39,162 nt of DNA from a virus. The stretch spans positions 1 to 39,162 of the IMG/VR virus record IMGVR_UViG_3300048586_000105; one strand, written 5' to 3'. How positions within the stretch are numbered: position 1 is the first letter of the stretch; each line of letters opens with the position of its first letter. Below are positions 30,702 to 38,490 of this stretch, piece after piece. Both the position numbers and the translations under genes were made by a program. Under the pieces are notes generated by a model, which was given only the letters and a program-made list of their open reading frames with translations, searched no databases and had not been told where the DNA came from.

Positions 30702-31541
30702 TTATGCGTCTTTTAATATAGGCAACAGGACACAGCGGCAGTTGCTGTGCAATGGCGGACCGTCTATGTCTTCGTAGTCAAACTTGATAGTCACGAGCTT
30801 CTCGTTGCCGTCTGCATCCACGACAGGGTTGCCGTTGGCGTCCAGCTGCGGCGTGGTCATGCTGGAGCCCTTCTTGTAGAAGGTCTTTGTGAGCCCGATG
30901 GTCTTGCCGTTCATCGGTGAGCAGTAGCTGCACACGCGTTCGTCTCGCGCGGTGTACCACTCTTTGCCAGCCACTTCATCGGACTGGACCCACGCTTCAA
31001 TTGCGCTGAACGTCTCGGCCTTGATGGTCTCGGTGCGTGCGATGCGTTCGGCTCTGTAGCCAGCTGCAGCGCCGTAGACGGACTCAATGCGCGCCCGTAT
31101 CTCATTGATGCTCTCGCCGTTGCTGAGCCCTTGTGCGAGCTCTGAGCGCAGTTGCTTGTCGGTCTCTTCGTTGATGGAGCCAGCTACGAGCTTGGTGCGG
31201 TTAAGAACGAAGTCCAGGACGGCAGGGTCGGAGCCGTTGAACGAGCCAGGGGACACAATCAGCATGGCTGCTTGGCCGGCCTCGTTGATCTGGTCGCGAA
31301 GTAGCGGTTGGAACAGCAGCGCCAGGCGCTCTGTCTCGGCTTCCATGTCAAACAGCGGGTCTGATGGGGCTTTGGTGATGCCCTTGCCAACAAGGTCCTC
31401 GACGTTCGCGAGGACTATCTCCTTCTGTGTATTGAAGAACTGTCGAGAGGTGGACAGCCAGCGGGGACGGTACTCATCGGCACGTTGGTTCTGAGCTGCA
31501 GCTCGCGCTTCGCCTATGTCGTCGCGATCAGCCGTTTTTTT
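30702..31541 (-). CDS. MuF-type head morphogenesis domain, -1 frame of portal
   Basis: The frame is open for 279 codons but has no good start: the first ATG (31346) has no ribosome site and comes 65 codons late. The upstream part (DEYRPRWLSTSRQFFNTQKEIVLANVEDL) is conserved in MuF-domain extensions of HK97-type portals. The C-terminal region carries the MuF signature (RIARTETIKAETFSAIEAW, then DERVCSYCSPMNGKT and HSNCRC). The most likely product is a fusion made by -1 slippage on A9 at the end of the portal gene. An internal start is the alternative. Confidence 0.75.
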   Translation of the reverse strand, partial: KKTADRDDIGEARAAAQNQRADEYRPRWLSTSRQFFNTQKEIVLANVEDLVGKGITKAPSDPLFDMEAETERLALLFQPLLRDQINEAGQAAMLIVSPGSFNGSDPAVLDFVLNRTKLVAGSINEETDKQLRSELAQGLSNGESINEIRARIESVYGAAAGYRAERIARTETIKAETFSAIEAWVQSDEVAGKEWYTARDERVCSYCSPMNGKTIGLTKTFYKKGSSMTTPQLDANGNPVVDADGNEKLVTIKFDYEDIDGPPLHSNCRCVLLPILKDA

Positions 31542-32923
31542 TTACCCCCAAGGGATTTCGAGCTGTCAGGAGCGTCGTCTGCCGGGTCTTCCGGCTTCTC
31601 TTCGGGCGTGTCTGTTGGGTCAGCTGGGTCAAGCTTCTCAGTGCCAAGCGGCACGAGATTGGCATCTACGTAGAGCACATCGCCACCAGGCAGCGGCTCG
31701 TCGCCGAGTTCCGCGCGTACTTCGTTGATGGTGCGGTACTTGTTGATCGACTCAGTGCGTTGCTTGTGGAGGAACTGCTTGTCTTCAGGTACTGGGTCCA
31801 CGTACCCAATCACGAGCTTCTGGTCATAGGCAGGGGCCAGCTTGGAGTTGATAGCTGAAACTTCCTTGCTCATGAGCGGCTTTACAGCGCGCTTGGTGTG
31901 GTTGTACTCAGCGGTCTCCATGTTGGAGCGGCCATCGCCTTCAACGATGCCGAGAATGGTGCGTGACATCACGAACATGGCCAGTATCTGGTCGCGGTTG
32001 AACTTGCGACCTTCTAGGTACTCCATGTCCTTCTGCGTGACCGTCAGGACCTTGGCCTTCAAGCCTTGTTCGAGTAGCGCGGTCTTGTGCGCTTGATTGG
32101 CGCCGCGGTGTTCGTCATCCCATTGCTCTTTGAGTCGGTCAAAGACGTTGTCGTCCAGCTTGGCGTCGGTCTCTAGGACCACGTCAGGACGGGCAGAGTT
32201 GCGGAAGAAGGCACGGGTCCAGTCAGCGGAGTTTGCGTCAGTCTCAATGGCTCGTGCAGATGCTCGTACGACGCTCATGCCGCGATAGATGCTGTTGGGG
32301 TCGGTCAACGGGATATGGACAACGTCTTCCGCTAGCCAGGGCACATCTTCGCCGCCCACGCGGTAAATCCAGCCCTTGATAGAGCCGTCAGTGTCGGTGA
32401 CGTGCTTCATGCCGTACGGGAACATCGGCCACAGCTGAACTGGTAGGCCAACGCCGTTGCGGACGATGCCCCAGAAGGCTTCTCCGGCTAGCAACATATG
32501 GAGGAATGTCATCTCTTGGAACGTGATGCCGGACTGAACTGGGTTCGGCTTCTCCATGAGGTCTAGCAGGATGTGGCTATCTAGCTCCTCGAGCTTTGGC
32601 TTGCCGTTCGCAGCCTTTGTCTTCTGCAGTTCGCGGAGTAGTGATGGATGCAGCTCTAAGCGGCGTGCCACCTTCTGGCTCTTCGTGCCGGTCCGGTTGG
32701 CGAATGCCTGTAGGTCGATGAGGGCGGCGTCCTGAGCAATCACCTTGCTGGCCGCGTAGACCCAATCAAGGTAGGCGCGGAGCTGTTCGCGCTGGTTGCT
32801 GAATTTGAGGGAACCTGAATTGAGCGGGTACACCTTGTCGAAGAGCTGGTCAAACGTTAGATCGTCGGTGCTCTTCTTTGCGTATCCCAGTGGTTGAAGT
32901 ATTCGTTCTATGAGTGAAGCCAT
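31514..32923 (-). CDS. Portal protein (HK97 family)
   Basis: This encodes 469 residues. The pattern (HILLDLMEKPNPVQSGITFQEM, HMLLAGEAFWGIVRNGVG, DVVHIPLTDPNSIYRGMSVV and a long clip/crown helix EYNHTKRAVKPLMSKE) fits HK97-type portals. In the zero frame it ends after K-K-K-R-L-I-A-T-T, just past the A9 run; -1 slippage extends it with a MuF domain. It forms the dodecameric vertex for DNA packaging together with the terminase encoded next to it. Confidence 0.88.
   Translation of the reverse strand: MASLIERILQPLGYAKKSTDDLTFDQLFDKVYPLNSGSLKFSNQREQLRAYLDWVYAASKVIAQDAALIDLQAFANRTGTKSQKVARRLELHPSLLRELQKTKAANGKPKLEELDSHILLDLMEKPNPVQSGITFQEMTFLHMLLAGEAFWGIVRNGVGLPVQLWPMFPYGMKHVTDTDGSIKGWIYRVGGEDVPWLAEDVVHIPLTDPNSIYRGMSVVRASARAIETDANSADWTRAFFRNSARPDVVLETDAKLDDNVFDRLKEQWDDEHRGANQAHKTALLEQGLKAKVLTVTQKDMEYLEGRKFNRDQILAMFVMSRTILGIVEGDGRSNMETAEYNHTKRAVKPLMSKEVSAINSKLAPAYDQKLVIGYVDPVPEDKQFLHKQRTESINKYRTINEVRAELGDEPLPGGDVLYVDANLVPLGTEKLDPADPTDTPEEKPEDPADDAPDSSKSLGGKKKRLIATT
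31535..31543 (-). promoter_or_regulatory. A9 slippery site joining portal to MuF
   Basis: On the minus strand the portal frame reads GGT-AAA-AAA-AAA-CGG. Slipping back one base leads into the 279-codon MuF frame. A9 fits X-XXY-YYZ. A sequencing error (A10 in truth) would also join the frames. Confidence 0.7.
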
Positions 32924-32978
32924 GTTGTCTCGCTTACTTACAATATATCCTAATTGTCACATAAAATGCACGTATTTG

Positions 32979-34385
32979 CTATAAGAATCTAATGCTTGGT
33001 TCGGTCGGATTCGCAACCGCCTCGTATATTGCGGCTAGTACGTCAGGGCCATCGTCGTGCTTGTTCTTGCCCTTCTTCTGATACGAGCGCAGGTGCTTGT
33101 AGAACTCGGGCCACTTGTGCTGCCAGCCACGAGGGAAGATGACGTTGCGGTTCACCCACGCGCTGGATGCCAGGATGCGTGCCTCCTTGTTGGCGGTCTG
33201 AGCTACCCACGTCACGATGACGGACCGGTTGCCCCGCTCCCGGAGTAGTCGCTCCACGTTGCGAGCGAAGCCACGGCCACCGTTGTTGCTCTCAATGACA
33301 GACTCGTTCACGTCGTCTGCGTCCAGCATGTCGGCGACACCGGGCTCGGTTGTCTCCATGCCTTCGTCGGTGAAGTAGACGTCGGTGACGTACGCCTGGC
33401 CGTCGTGGACCACGTAATCAACGGAGCAAAGGAAGTCAGCGCCCTTGTCGGCTGTATCGGTGTAGTTCCACTTCTTCAAGCCAGTGGCCGGCAGTGCGTC
33501 GTACTCAGTGAACGGCTGTTGGTAGAGCCGCCCTTCAACGTCTATCGGTTCCTGGTTGTAGTTGGCCTCCACGATCTCGCGGGCCATGTTGCGGGTCTTG
33601 ATCTCGTAGTTGTGGGCGTTGAGTATTGAGTCGCAGAGCATGGAGCCATCAGGCTGCACAGCTTTGAAGGTGATGTGTTCTACCTCTTCGCCGTACTCAT
33701 CAAGGATGCGGCCAGCTAAGTCCTGCGTTGCCCAGCGCGTCATGATGACGATGACCTTCCAGTCGTCGCCTTCCGTTCGTTGCATCATCGTGTTGGTGAA
33801 CCAGGACCAGTGCTTCTCCAGGACCAGCTCGGAGTACGCCTCGGTGTCGTTCTTGATGATGTCGTCTATAAGGATGAGGTTCGCTCCGAAGCCCGTAGCG
33901 GTCCCGGTTGGTGACGTTGCGAGGTAGTTGTCCTGTGAGCTGCCTTCAAGCGCCCAGAGGCTTGCAGAGGCTTGCCCGTACTTTATCTTCGTGTCTTTGA
34001 AGATGTCGCCGTAGACAAGCGGCCGGTCTGTGATGTCACCAGCTGTTGGCTGCTCTTCAATCGTGTCGCGGACCTTGCGAGCAAACGTGGTGGACAGCGT
34101 CTCGTTGTAAGAGCCGGTCATAACCTTGCGCGTGTTGTCCTTGCCGAAGTACCACTCCACGAAGCCGGAGCCAGTGAAGCTCTTGTAGTGCCGGGGCGGC
34201 ACGTTGATCAGCAGGAAGCGCTTGTCGTTCTGTTCAATGAACGCCTGCATCCGCTCGGCCATGGTCTTCAGGAACATGCGGTCCGGCGTGTAGTGCTTTG
34301 GGTATCGAAGCGTGCAGTACTCATAGAACTCGCGGCGTGCCAGTTCGATGTGTGCTTCAAGTCGGATGCGTTCAAGATCCTGCAT
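32979..34385 (-). CDS. terL: Terminase large subunit
   Basis: This encodes 468 residues. The ATPase has Walker A NVPPRHYKS (PPRHYKS at 63-69) and Walker B LILIDD at 170-175. The C-terminal nuclease has acidic residues in LCSVDY, ESNNGG and DDGPDVLA. It drives DNA into the prohead and cuts it. It overlaps the small-subunit gene by 14 bases. Confidence 0.93.
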   Translation of the reverse strand: MQDLERIRLEAHIELARREFYEYCTLRYPKHYTPDRMFLKTMAERMQAFIEQNDKRFLLINVPPRHYKSFTGSGFVEWYFGKDNTRKVMTGSYNETLSTTFARKVRDTIEEQPTAGDITDRPLVYGDIFKDTKIKYGQASASLWALEGSSQDNYLATSPTGTATGFGANLILIDDIIKNDTEAYSELVLEKHWSWFTNTMMQRTEGDDWKVIVIMTRWATQDLAGRILDEYGEEVEHITFKAVQPDGSMLCDSILNAHNYEIKTRNMAREIVEANYNQEPIDVEGRLYQQPFTEYDALPATGLKKWNYTDTADKGADFLCSVDYVVHDGQAYVTDVYFTDEGMETTEPGVADMLDADDVNESVIESNNGGRGFARNVERLLRERGNRSVIVTWVAQTANKEARILASSAWVNRNVIFPRGWQHKWPEFYKHLRSYQKKGKNKHDDGPDVLAAIYEAVANPTEPSIRFL

Positions 34386-34818
34386 TCACCGGGCCTCGTG
34401 CGAGCTGGCGCAGCTCTTCAGTCGTTAGCGCGGCGTATGGGCTTGCTTCTGCTGAGGTTGGTTCAACCATGATGTTGATGCCGTAGCCATGCTTGGCCAG
34501 AGCCTCAAAGGCGCGCGTGTCGCCGGCCATTGCTTTGATCGCCATAGCGCGGAGGATGGCCTTCATCGGCTTGCCTTTGTAGTTGGTGATGTTGCCTGCG
34601 TTGTCCAGGATGAAGCCCTCGAACTTATCGTCTTCAAGCAGCTCGCGGATGTGCGTGGATATGTGCTTGTATCCAGGCTTCGGTCCTGCCGGGTTGCCAG
34701 ACTGGCCGGGCTTGAACTGGGTCTTCTTGCCAATGTCTGGAGGCATCCCGTTCTTCAGGAGCTTCACTTTGGCAGGCTGCTTCGCCTGGGTTTCGCCTGA
34801 CTTTTTAGTACCACTCAT
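34372..34818 (-). CDS. terS: Terminase small subunit (DUF5681-like)
   Basis: This encodes 148 residues. A basic start is followed by GKKTQFKPGQSGNPAGPKPG, the signature of DUF5681, found in the small terminase position of many phages. The helical rest would bind DNA at the packaging site. Promoter D lies so close to the ATG that the mRNA should have a leader of only 0-3 bases. Confidence 0.8.
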   Translation of the reverse strand: MSGTKKSGETQAKQPAKVKLLKNGMPPDIGKKTQFKPGQSGNPAGPKPGYKHISTHIRELLEDDKFEGFILDNAGNITNYKGKPMKAILRAMAIKAMAGDTRAFEALAKHGYGINIMVEPTSAEASPYAALTTEELRQLARGPVNAGS

Positions 34819-34827
34819 ATACCATTA

Positions 34828-34863
34828 TGTATAACGTATTTGTTCAGAAAGAGCAATACTGAA
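34828..34863 (-). promoter_or_regulatory. Promoter with TTCAGTATTG box (site D), late operon
   Basis: On the minus strand TTGCTC (34856-34851), 17 bases and TATACA (34833-34828), with TTCAGTATTG overlapping the -35. It is the fourth occurrence of the box and is placed at the head of the structural operon. There is no DnaA box beside it. Confidence 0.65.
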
Positions 34864-34960
34864 ACCAGTGCTCAAAGGGGCACTTGTTCGCTGTTTGTTC
34901 GCTTCCCTGCCGCTATTTTGTCAGTTGTAGGAATTGCAACAGCTACCCCTGTAGATAATA

Positions 34961-34995
34961 AAGTCCCCCTGCCGTCAAGTCGGGGCGGGGGACTT
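34961..34995. terminator. Bidirectional terminator before the late promoter
   Basis: A perfect 9-bp stem, AAGTCCCCC/GGGGGACTT, has a 17-base loop. Plus side TTTTC; minus side TTTATT. It separates the 35-39 kb operon from the terminase promoter. The remainder of the gap 34864-35070 shows nothing else of note. Confidence 0.8.
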
Positions 34996-35070
34996 TTCTA
35001 AGGTGTTAATCAAAAAACATGTGACACCCATAGCGCTCAGCGGGGGACCCACTAAAGCTATGGGGTAAGG

Positions 35071-35295
35071 CTACTGCTCTAGTGCGTCATGCCATGCATC
35101 ACTTGCCTGCAGGAAGATGTCCAACGCGGCATCGTGAGCCTTGCGCTGGTCGCTCTTCAGAACGTCTCGTGCGGCGTCTGCTCGGCCGGCTTGGTAAGCG
35201 AAGAATAGGGCGCAGGCTTCATGGCCTAGGTCCGTGATTGCGCGCTGCCATAGCAGGTCGCCTACGTGCTGTGTGTCTAGTCGTTCTCTACTCAT
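35071..35295 (-). CDS. Small helical protein of unknown function
   Basis: This encodes 74 residues, starting at the ATG after AGGAAGGATGTG; the longer frame to 35403 overlaps the upstream gene and is not supported. It is A/D/R-rich and helical. It is the last gene before the terminator. Confidence 0.62.
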   Translation of the reverse strand: MSRERLDTQHVGDLLWQRAITDLGHEACALFFAYQAGRADAARDVLKSDQRKAHDAALDIFLQASDAWHDALEQ

Positions 35296-35308
35296 CACAT
35301 CCTTCCTG

Positions 35309-35761
35309 CTACCGCTTCTGCGGGCAGCTGACTTCCATTCTTGGTACACCAGGACCAGGCGTTGGACGTGTGCCAATCCTGACTTTGGTATTGGTGCCAT
35401 CACTGAACTCGGTGTAGCAGTAGATGGCTTGCTCGGTGCTGGATATGTCCTCGTAGATGACGTTGAAGAATAGGACGGTTGGTGGTTCTGGCGTTGGCTC
35501 AGCTGGCGTCTCTACGGCAGGCTCAGCCACTGCAGGTGCTGGAGTCGGTGGGGTCTCAGTAACTTGTGAGTCTGAGACTGGCGCTTGCTCTTGTATCGCT
35601 GCCGGGACATCTTCTGGAGCGGCGATTGGCTGCTCCTGGACCACGGTCTGCTGTTGTTCTGCTGCCGGGATGACTGTTGCGTCTTCCCCATTCGTCACGA
35701 CAGTTGCGGTCGTGATCGCGCCTACGGCAAGCAGGGCGCTGATAATGAACTTAGATTTCAT
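35309..35761 (-). CDS. Secreted or membrane-tethered Pro/Glu/Ala-rich protein
   Basis: This encodes 150 residues. A signal-peptide-like start (KSKFIISALLAVGAITTATVV) has no lipobox cysteine. A low-complexity P/E/A/V stretch (about residues 30-95) is followed by a short beta domain with two cysteines (CYTEF, VSCPQKR) that may form a disulfide. It is probably a surface protein of lysogens, perhaps for superinfection exclusion; this is inference. Confidence 0.65.
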   Translation of the reverse strand: MKSKFIISALLAVGAITTATVVTNGEDATVIPAAEQQQTVVQEQPIAAPEDVPAAIQEQAPVSDSQVTETPPTPAPAVAEPAVETPAEPTPEPPTVLFFNVIYEDISSTEQAIYCYTEFSDGTNTKVRIGTRPTPGPGVPRMEVSCPQKR

Positions 35762-35930
35762 TGCTTGGTCTTTCTGGGTACTGTTCGGGGTACGCCTCCC
35801 GTCTTAATCTCGTATCGGTTGAGTGAGCGAGTGTGTGTGGGTAGCAGTAGTCGCTGTCTGAATCTGCTGGGTTAGTGCAGTCCTTGCAGAAGCGGCGGAA
35901 GCGGTTCATGCGTTGGCGGATGTCGCTCAT
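35751..35930 (-). CDS. Small CxxC protein
   Basis: This encodes 59 residues. An arginine-rich start leads to CKDC and a later YCYP, which could bind zinc. It overlaps the secreted protein gene by 11 bases and the upstream gene by 4 bases. Confidence 0.5.
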   Translation of the reverse strand: MSDIRQRMNRFRRFCKDCTNPADSDSDYCYPHTLAHSTDTRLRREAYPEQYPERPSNEI

Positions 35931-36145
35931 GCTGCTATTGCCTTCTCCAACGATCCAGCTGGCACGAGGTCATAAGCACGGCGGTAGTCGCACGACCGGC
36001 ACTTCCACGCAAGAATGAGATGCGGTGCTGCGGGGCCACCGTAATCACGCGCTCTGAAGCCATCGTGGTACTGGACCTTCACGTTGTGATCTACGCGTTG
36101 GCGGATGACTACGCGGTGTAGCTCATGGGTGTGAATCTTGGTCAT
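35927..36145 (-). CDS. Small CxxC protein of unknown function
   Basis: This encodes 72 residues from the ATG overlapping the WhiB stop, with AGGAG upstream. A LAWKCRSCDYRRAYDL segment gives one metal-binding pair; a basic/histidine-rich N-terminal half precedes it. It resembles many small actinophage zinc-finger-like proteins, but no family is certain. Confidence 0.6.
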   Translation of the reverse strand: MTKIHTHELHRVVIRQRVDHNVKVQYHDGFRARDYGGPAAPHLILAWKCRSCDYRRAYDLVPAGSLEKAIAA

Positions 36146-36387
36146 GACGCCTGGCTCCTGCGCATCTTCTGGCGCTGCTGCTTCGTAGTGCCGCCCCATA
36201 CGCCTTCAAGCTCGGGGTGCGCTAGCGCGTGAGCGAGGCAGTCTTCTATGACAATGCACTGCTGGCAGATAAGGCGGGCCATGCGGGATATGCGGTATTG
36301 GCCAGTGTCAGGGAAGAACGCCTCCGGGTCAGTCTGGGCGCAGATGCCGGCGTCCTGCCATTCAAGTCCCCTTCTAGTTTCACTCAT
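36142..36387 (-). CDS. whiB: WhiB-family iron-sulfur transcription regulator
   Basis: This encodes 81 residues. The four cluster cysteines are C16, C41, C44 and C50, followed by the G-V-W-G-G turn at 62-66 and a basic C-terminus (KQQRQKMRR) for DNA binding. WhiB proteins are confined to actinobacteria and their phages, and act by binding the sigma factor. A phage copy (as in mycobacteriophage TM4) can alter host WhiB regulation, septation or superinfection. It lies in an operon with ArdC. Confidence 0.9.
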   Translation of the reverse strand: MSETRRGLEWQDAGICAQTDPEAFFPDTGQYRISRMARLICQQCIVIEDCLAHALAHPELEGVWGGTTKQQRQKMRRSQAS

Positions 36388-36482
36388 CAGGACATCTCCC
36401 AGTCGGGATACAGCATGTCCCGAGTTTCTTCCGTGTAGTCAAAGCCTTGGTGGTGGGCTGCACCGGTTGAATCACGCTTCAT
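36387..36482 (-). CDS. 31-residue peptide
   Basis: Short soluble peptide with stop overlapping the WhiB start (TGATG). Only coupling supports it. Confidence 0.35.
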   Translation of the reverse strand: MKRDSTGAAHHQGFDYTEETRDMLYPDWEMS

Positions 36483-36657
36483 CGTCAAGCCCTTTGATCC
36501 ACGCATTTAGTGCTTCTACTGTGGCAGTCACTTCATTCAATAGCCATGCATCAGTGTTTTGCCTTGTGATCGGCTCATAAAGCCTCGCATCTGTGTATGT
36601 GATGACTCGCAGGAGAGACGTGACATCTTCGTATAGTTCATCTTTTGTGAGTTTCAT
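36472..36657 (-). CDS. Small acidic helical protein
   Basis: This encodes 61 residues, acidic, mostly helical (LYEDVTSLLRVITYTDARLYEP, EVTATVEALNAWIKGL). Coupled at both ends (ATGA upstream, 11-base overlap downstream). I recognise no family. Confidence 0.6.
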   Translation of the reverse strand: MKLTKDELYEDVTSLLRVITYTDARLYEPITRQNTDAWLLNEVTATVEALNAWIKGLDDEA

Positions 36658-36806
36658 CGCTGCGCCTTCCTGCCAGCTGTTCGTGCAGCATTGCGGCGCT
36701 TACGGTCCTGGCGGTACTTGTTAGAGCCTGGCTTGCCAAAGACTCGTGTGATTATCCGGTATGTACGGACTCGTTCCCTATTCAGATTGTGTCCCAGCAG
36801 ATTCAT
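36654..36806 (-). CDS. Small strongly basic protein
   Basis: This encodes 50 residues, with a C-terminal half rich in K and R (KYRQDRKRRNAARTAGRKAQR). This suggests nucleic-acid binding. Coupled by 4-base overlaps to both neighbours. Confidence 0.55.
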   Translation of the reverse strand: MNLLGHNLNRERVRTYRIITRVFGKPGSNKYRQDRKRRNAARTAGRKAQR

Positions 36807-37036
36807 GACTTGCTGCCTTCCATCGCGTCCATGTAGCGCTTGCGGGCTGACGTATAGCGCTCCCGCGCTGACTCCAACGCCTTAGCTCGCTTGCGCGAGA
36901 ACAGTTTGAAGTAGCCAAGCGCGTCCCGATACGCAGCGGCGTAATCAATGCCGGCGGACTGCTGTTCAAAGTAGAGCTTCCACTGCTCTGGCGTGCCGTT
37001 AAACGGCTCCATCATTCTTGGTATATGTATGGGCAT
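36803..37036 (-). CDS. Small basic helical protein
   Basis: This encodes 77 residues; the start overlaps the ArdC stop and has GGGGGGTG upstream. Aromatic and basic helices (WKLYFEQQSAG, ALGYFKLFSRKRAKAL). Unknown function. Confidence 0.6.
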   Translation of the reverse strand: MPIHIPRMMEPFNGTPEQWKLYFEQQSAGIDYAAAYRDALGYFKLFSRKRAKALESARERYTSARKRYMDAMEGSKS

Positions 37037-37833
37037 TACACCCCCCTTCCTGCCTTTAATATTGTTTCTACTGCACCGAATACCTTGCGCACAGACTTGT
37101 CAGATGGGCGCTCTTTGCGCAGCCAGCCTTGGATGTAGGCACGGCTCTCTGACTCGTTCATGTGCTCTAAGGCACCGACTTCCTTCATAACGAGAAGGGC
37201 GGTTGCTTCGGCTTCAAACTCCATGTGGCCACGGTGTGTCTGATACTCCGCATGGCCTTCATCGCTCGTGTGACCGAGAACGATGTGCGCTGCCTCGTGG
37301 GCAAGCGTCTTCAGTGGGTACGGCGCGACCGGGTTGACCGCCAGCTTGCGCTTGTAGCTGTAGCCCTGGGTGTTCCCGTCCATGAGCTGGAAGGGCACTT
37401 CTTCTATGTCCAGGTTCTTCAGAGCGGTGTCTGGTGACCAGTTGGCCGGCTCGTACGGCGGTAGTTCTTCGCCTGTCGTCTCTGACAGCGTGAAGAGGCA
37501 GTTCACGTACTTGAAGCCTCTGAGCTTCTGGACCTCTTCGCCTTGCTCGTTCAGCGCCTTGAAGAACAGCGGGCGCATAATGGTCTTGGCCTTGCTGCCC
37601 TTCTGCACCTGGCGGCCGAGCTGCTGCCACCGCTTGTATGTGGCTACGGGCTCTTGAACGCCCTGCATGAAGAGCAGGACCTGGTTCATGAAGCTGTAGT
37701 TGTAGAAGCGGTTGTACGTGTTGCCGAGTGATCCGGGCACAGTGAGCGCTAACTCAATGAGCTCGAGCCATTCGTGTGACTGCTCTGCTTCGTGGTTGGT
37801 TCCCAATTCTGGTAGTTGTATTGCTTCACTCAT
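37036..37833 (-). CDS. ardC: ArdC-like antirestriction / zinc metallopeptidase protein
   Basis: This encodes 265 residues from MSEAIQ; the longer frame to 37935 lacks support. The N-terminal half (NTYNRFYNYSFMNQVLLFMQG, TYKRWQQLGRQVQKGSK) is the ArdC single-strand-DNA-binding domain (DUF1738 type), and the C-terminal half has a zinc site, HEAAH at 179-183, with a downstream glutamate (EFEAEA, 205-210). ArdC protects entering plasmid DNA from restriction. Unlike ArdA it binds DNA. The combination of both in one phage is notable. Confidence 0.82.
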   Translation of the reverse strand: MSEAIQLPELGTNHEAEQSHEWLELIELALTVPGSLGNTYNRFYNYSFMNQVLLFMQGVQEPVATYKRWQQLGRQVQKGSKAKTIMRPLFFKALNEQGEEVQKLRGFKYVNCLFTLSETTGEELPPYEPANWSPDTALKNLDIEEVPFQLMDGNTQGYSYKRKLAVNPVAPYPLKTLAHEAAHIVLGHTSDEGHAEYQTHRGHMEFEAEATALLVMKEVGALEHMNESESRAYIQGWLRKERPSDKSVRKVFGAVETILKAGRGV

Positions 37834-37845
37834 AATTGTTCTTTG

Positions 37846-37875
37846 TGCGAGGGTCCCTGTTACCGAACCCTCGCA
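37846..37875. repeat. 9-bp perfect hairpin upstream of ardC
   Basis: TGCGAGGGT/ACCCTCGCA, 12-base loop, ends 13 bases before the ardC start on the minus strand. It could regulate translation or end the tRNA-like transcript. Confidence 0.55.
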
Positions 37876-37925
37876 AGGGGGGTATAAGGTGCAGTCAGCG
37901 CCACATATCAGAACGCTGCTGCGTA

Positions 37926-38054
37926 GGCGAGGCAAGGATTCGCACCTTGCATTCTCGTGTTCCTAGGTCTGTGAGGTGTGACCTGCTCAGCCTTCCGGTA
38001 CTGAGCACACTCGCCGTTCCGTTGGGCTAGCGTCTACCTATTCCGCCACTCGCC
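37926..38054 (-). ncRNA. tRNA-Leu-like RNA with abnormal middle
   Basis: The 5' end has an acceptor GGCGAG and a Leu-type D arm (TGGCGGAATAGGTAGACGC). The 3' end has a T arm (GCAAGG-TGCGAAT-CCTTGC, with G in place of the usual second T of the loop) and CTCGCC closing the acceptor. Between them are 80 bases instead of about 40: no normal anticodon loop is visible, but a strong hairpin (GTGTG..CACAC with inner GCTCAG..CTGAGC) is. No CCA. This is a decayed tRNA, a tRNA with an insertion, or a tRNA mimic. Confidence 0.5.
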
Positions 38055-38081
38055 ATCATTCTGCACATTAAGCGCAGATAT

Positions 38082-38108
38082 GCGGTGGAGGAGGGTAGCA
38101 TCCACCGC
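38082..38108. repeat. 8-bp perfect hairpin upstream of tRNA-like RNA
   Basis: GCGGTGGA/TCCACCGC with an 11-base loop, 28 bases before the tRNA-like 5' end. The 202 bases to its right (38109-38310) have no gene I can support. Confidence 0.55.
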
Positions 38109-38310
38109 GTACCTAGGCTCAAAATGTGTTAGACGTATGGTGCTAGTAGCAACGACATACAGCCCGTCAAAGCATTCACAGTATCGTTGTCACGATGCGA
38201 CGGCTGACCTTTCACCACAGACTACTTTCACTAGTACTTCATCTGCGCTGCGTTTATCGGTTGCTCTGGAGTGGTTACTACCAGCACTACTACGTCCAAC
38301 TGTTAATGTG

Positions 38311-38484
38311 CTAGCTACTCCCGGCTATGTCGTCCGGGTAGTGCTCACTCATGACCCCTCGCAATGCCAATTCGGCAAGGTCACGAGCTGCTACTGCCTG
38401 CCAGTACTCCGACATCTTCTTGGCGTACTCTGCGTGCGCTTGAAGGTGTGCGTCATCTAGCCGGGTTGGATCAAACTCCTGCAT
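38311..38484 (-). CDS. Small helical protein of unknown function
   Basis: This encodes 57 residues, a single long amphipathic helix (DDAHLQAHAEYAKKMSEYWQ, ARDLAELALRGVM). It starts 7 bases after the DUF1064 gene; no standard ribosome site is evident. Confidence 0.5.
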   Translation of the reverse strand: MQEFDPTRLDDAHLQAHAEYAKKMSEYWQAVAARDLAELALRGVMSEHYPDDIAGSS

Positions 38485-38490
38485 ATGTTC

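Noticed and set aside
35457-35807. Plus-strand A/G/V/S-rich frame
   Set aside because: It is the antisense shadow of the Pro/Glu-rich secreted protein.
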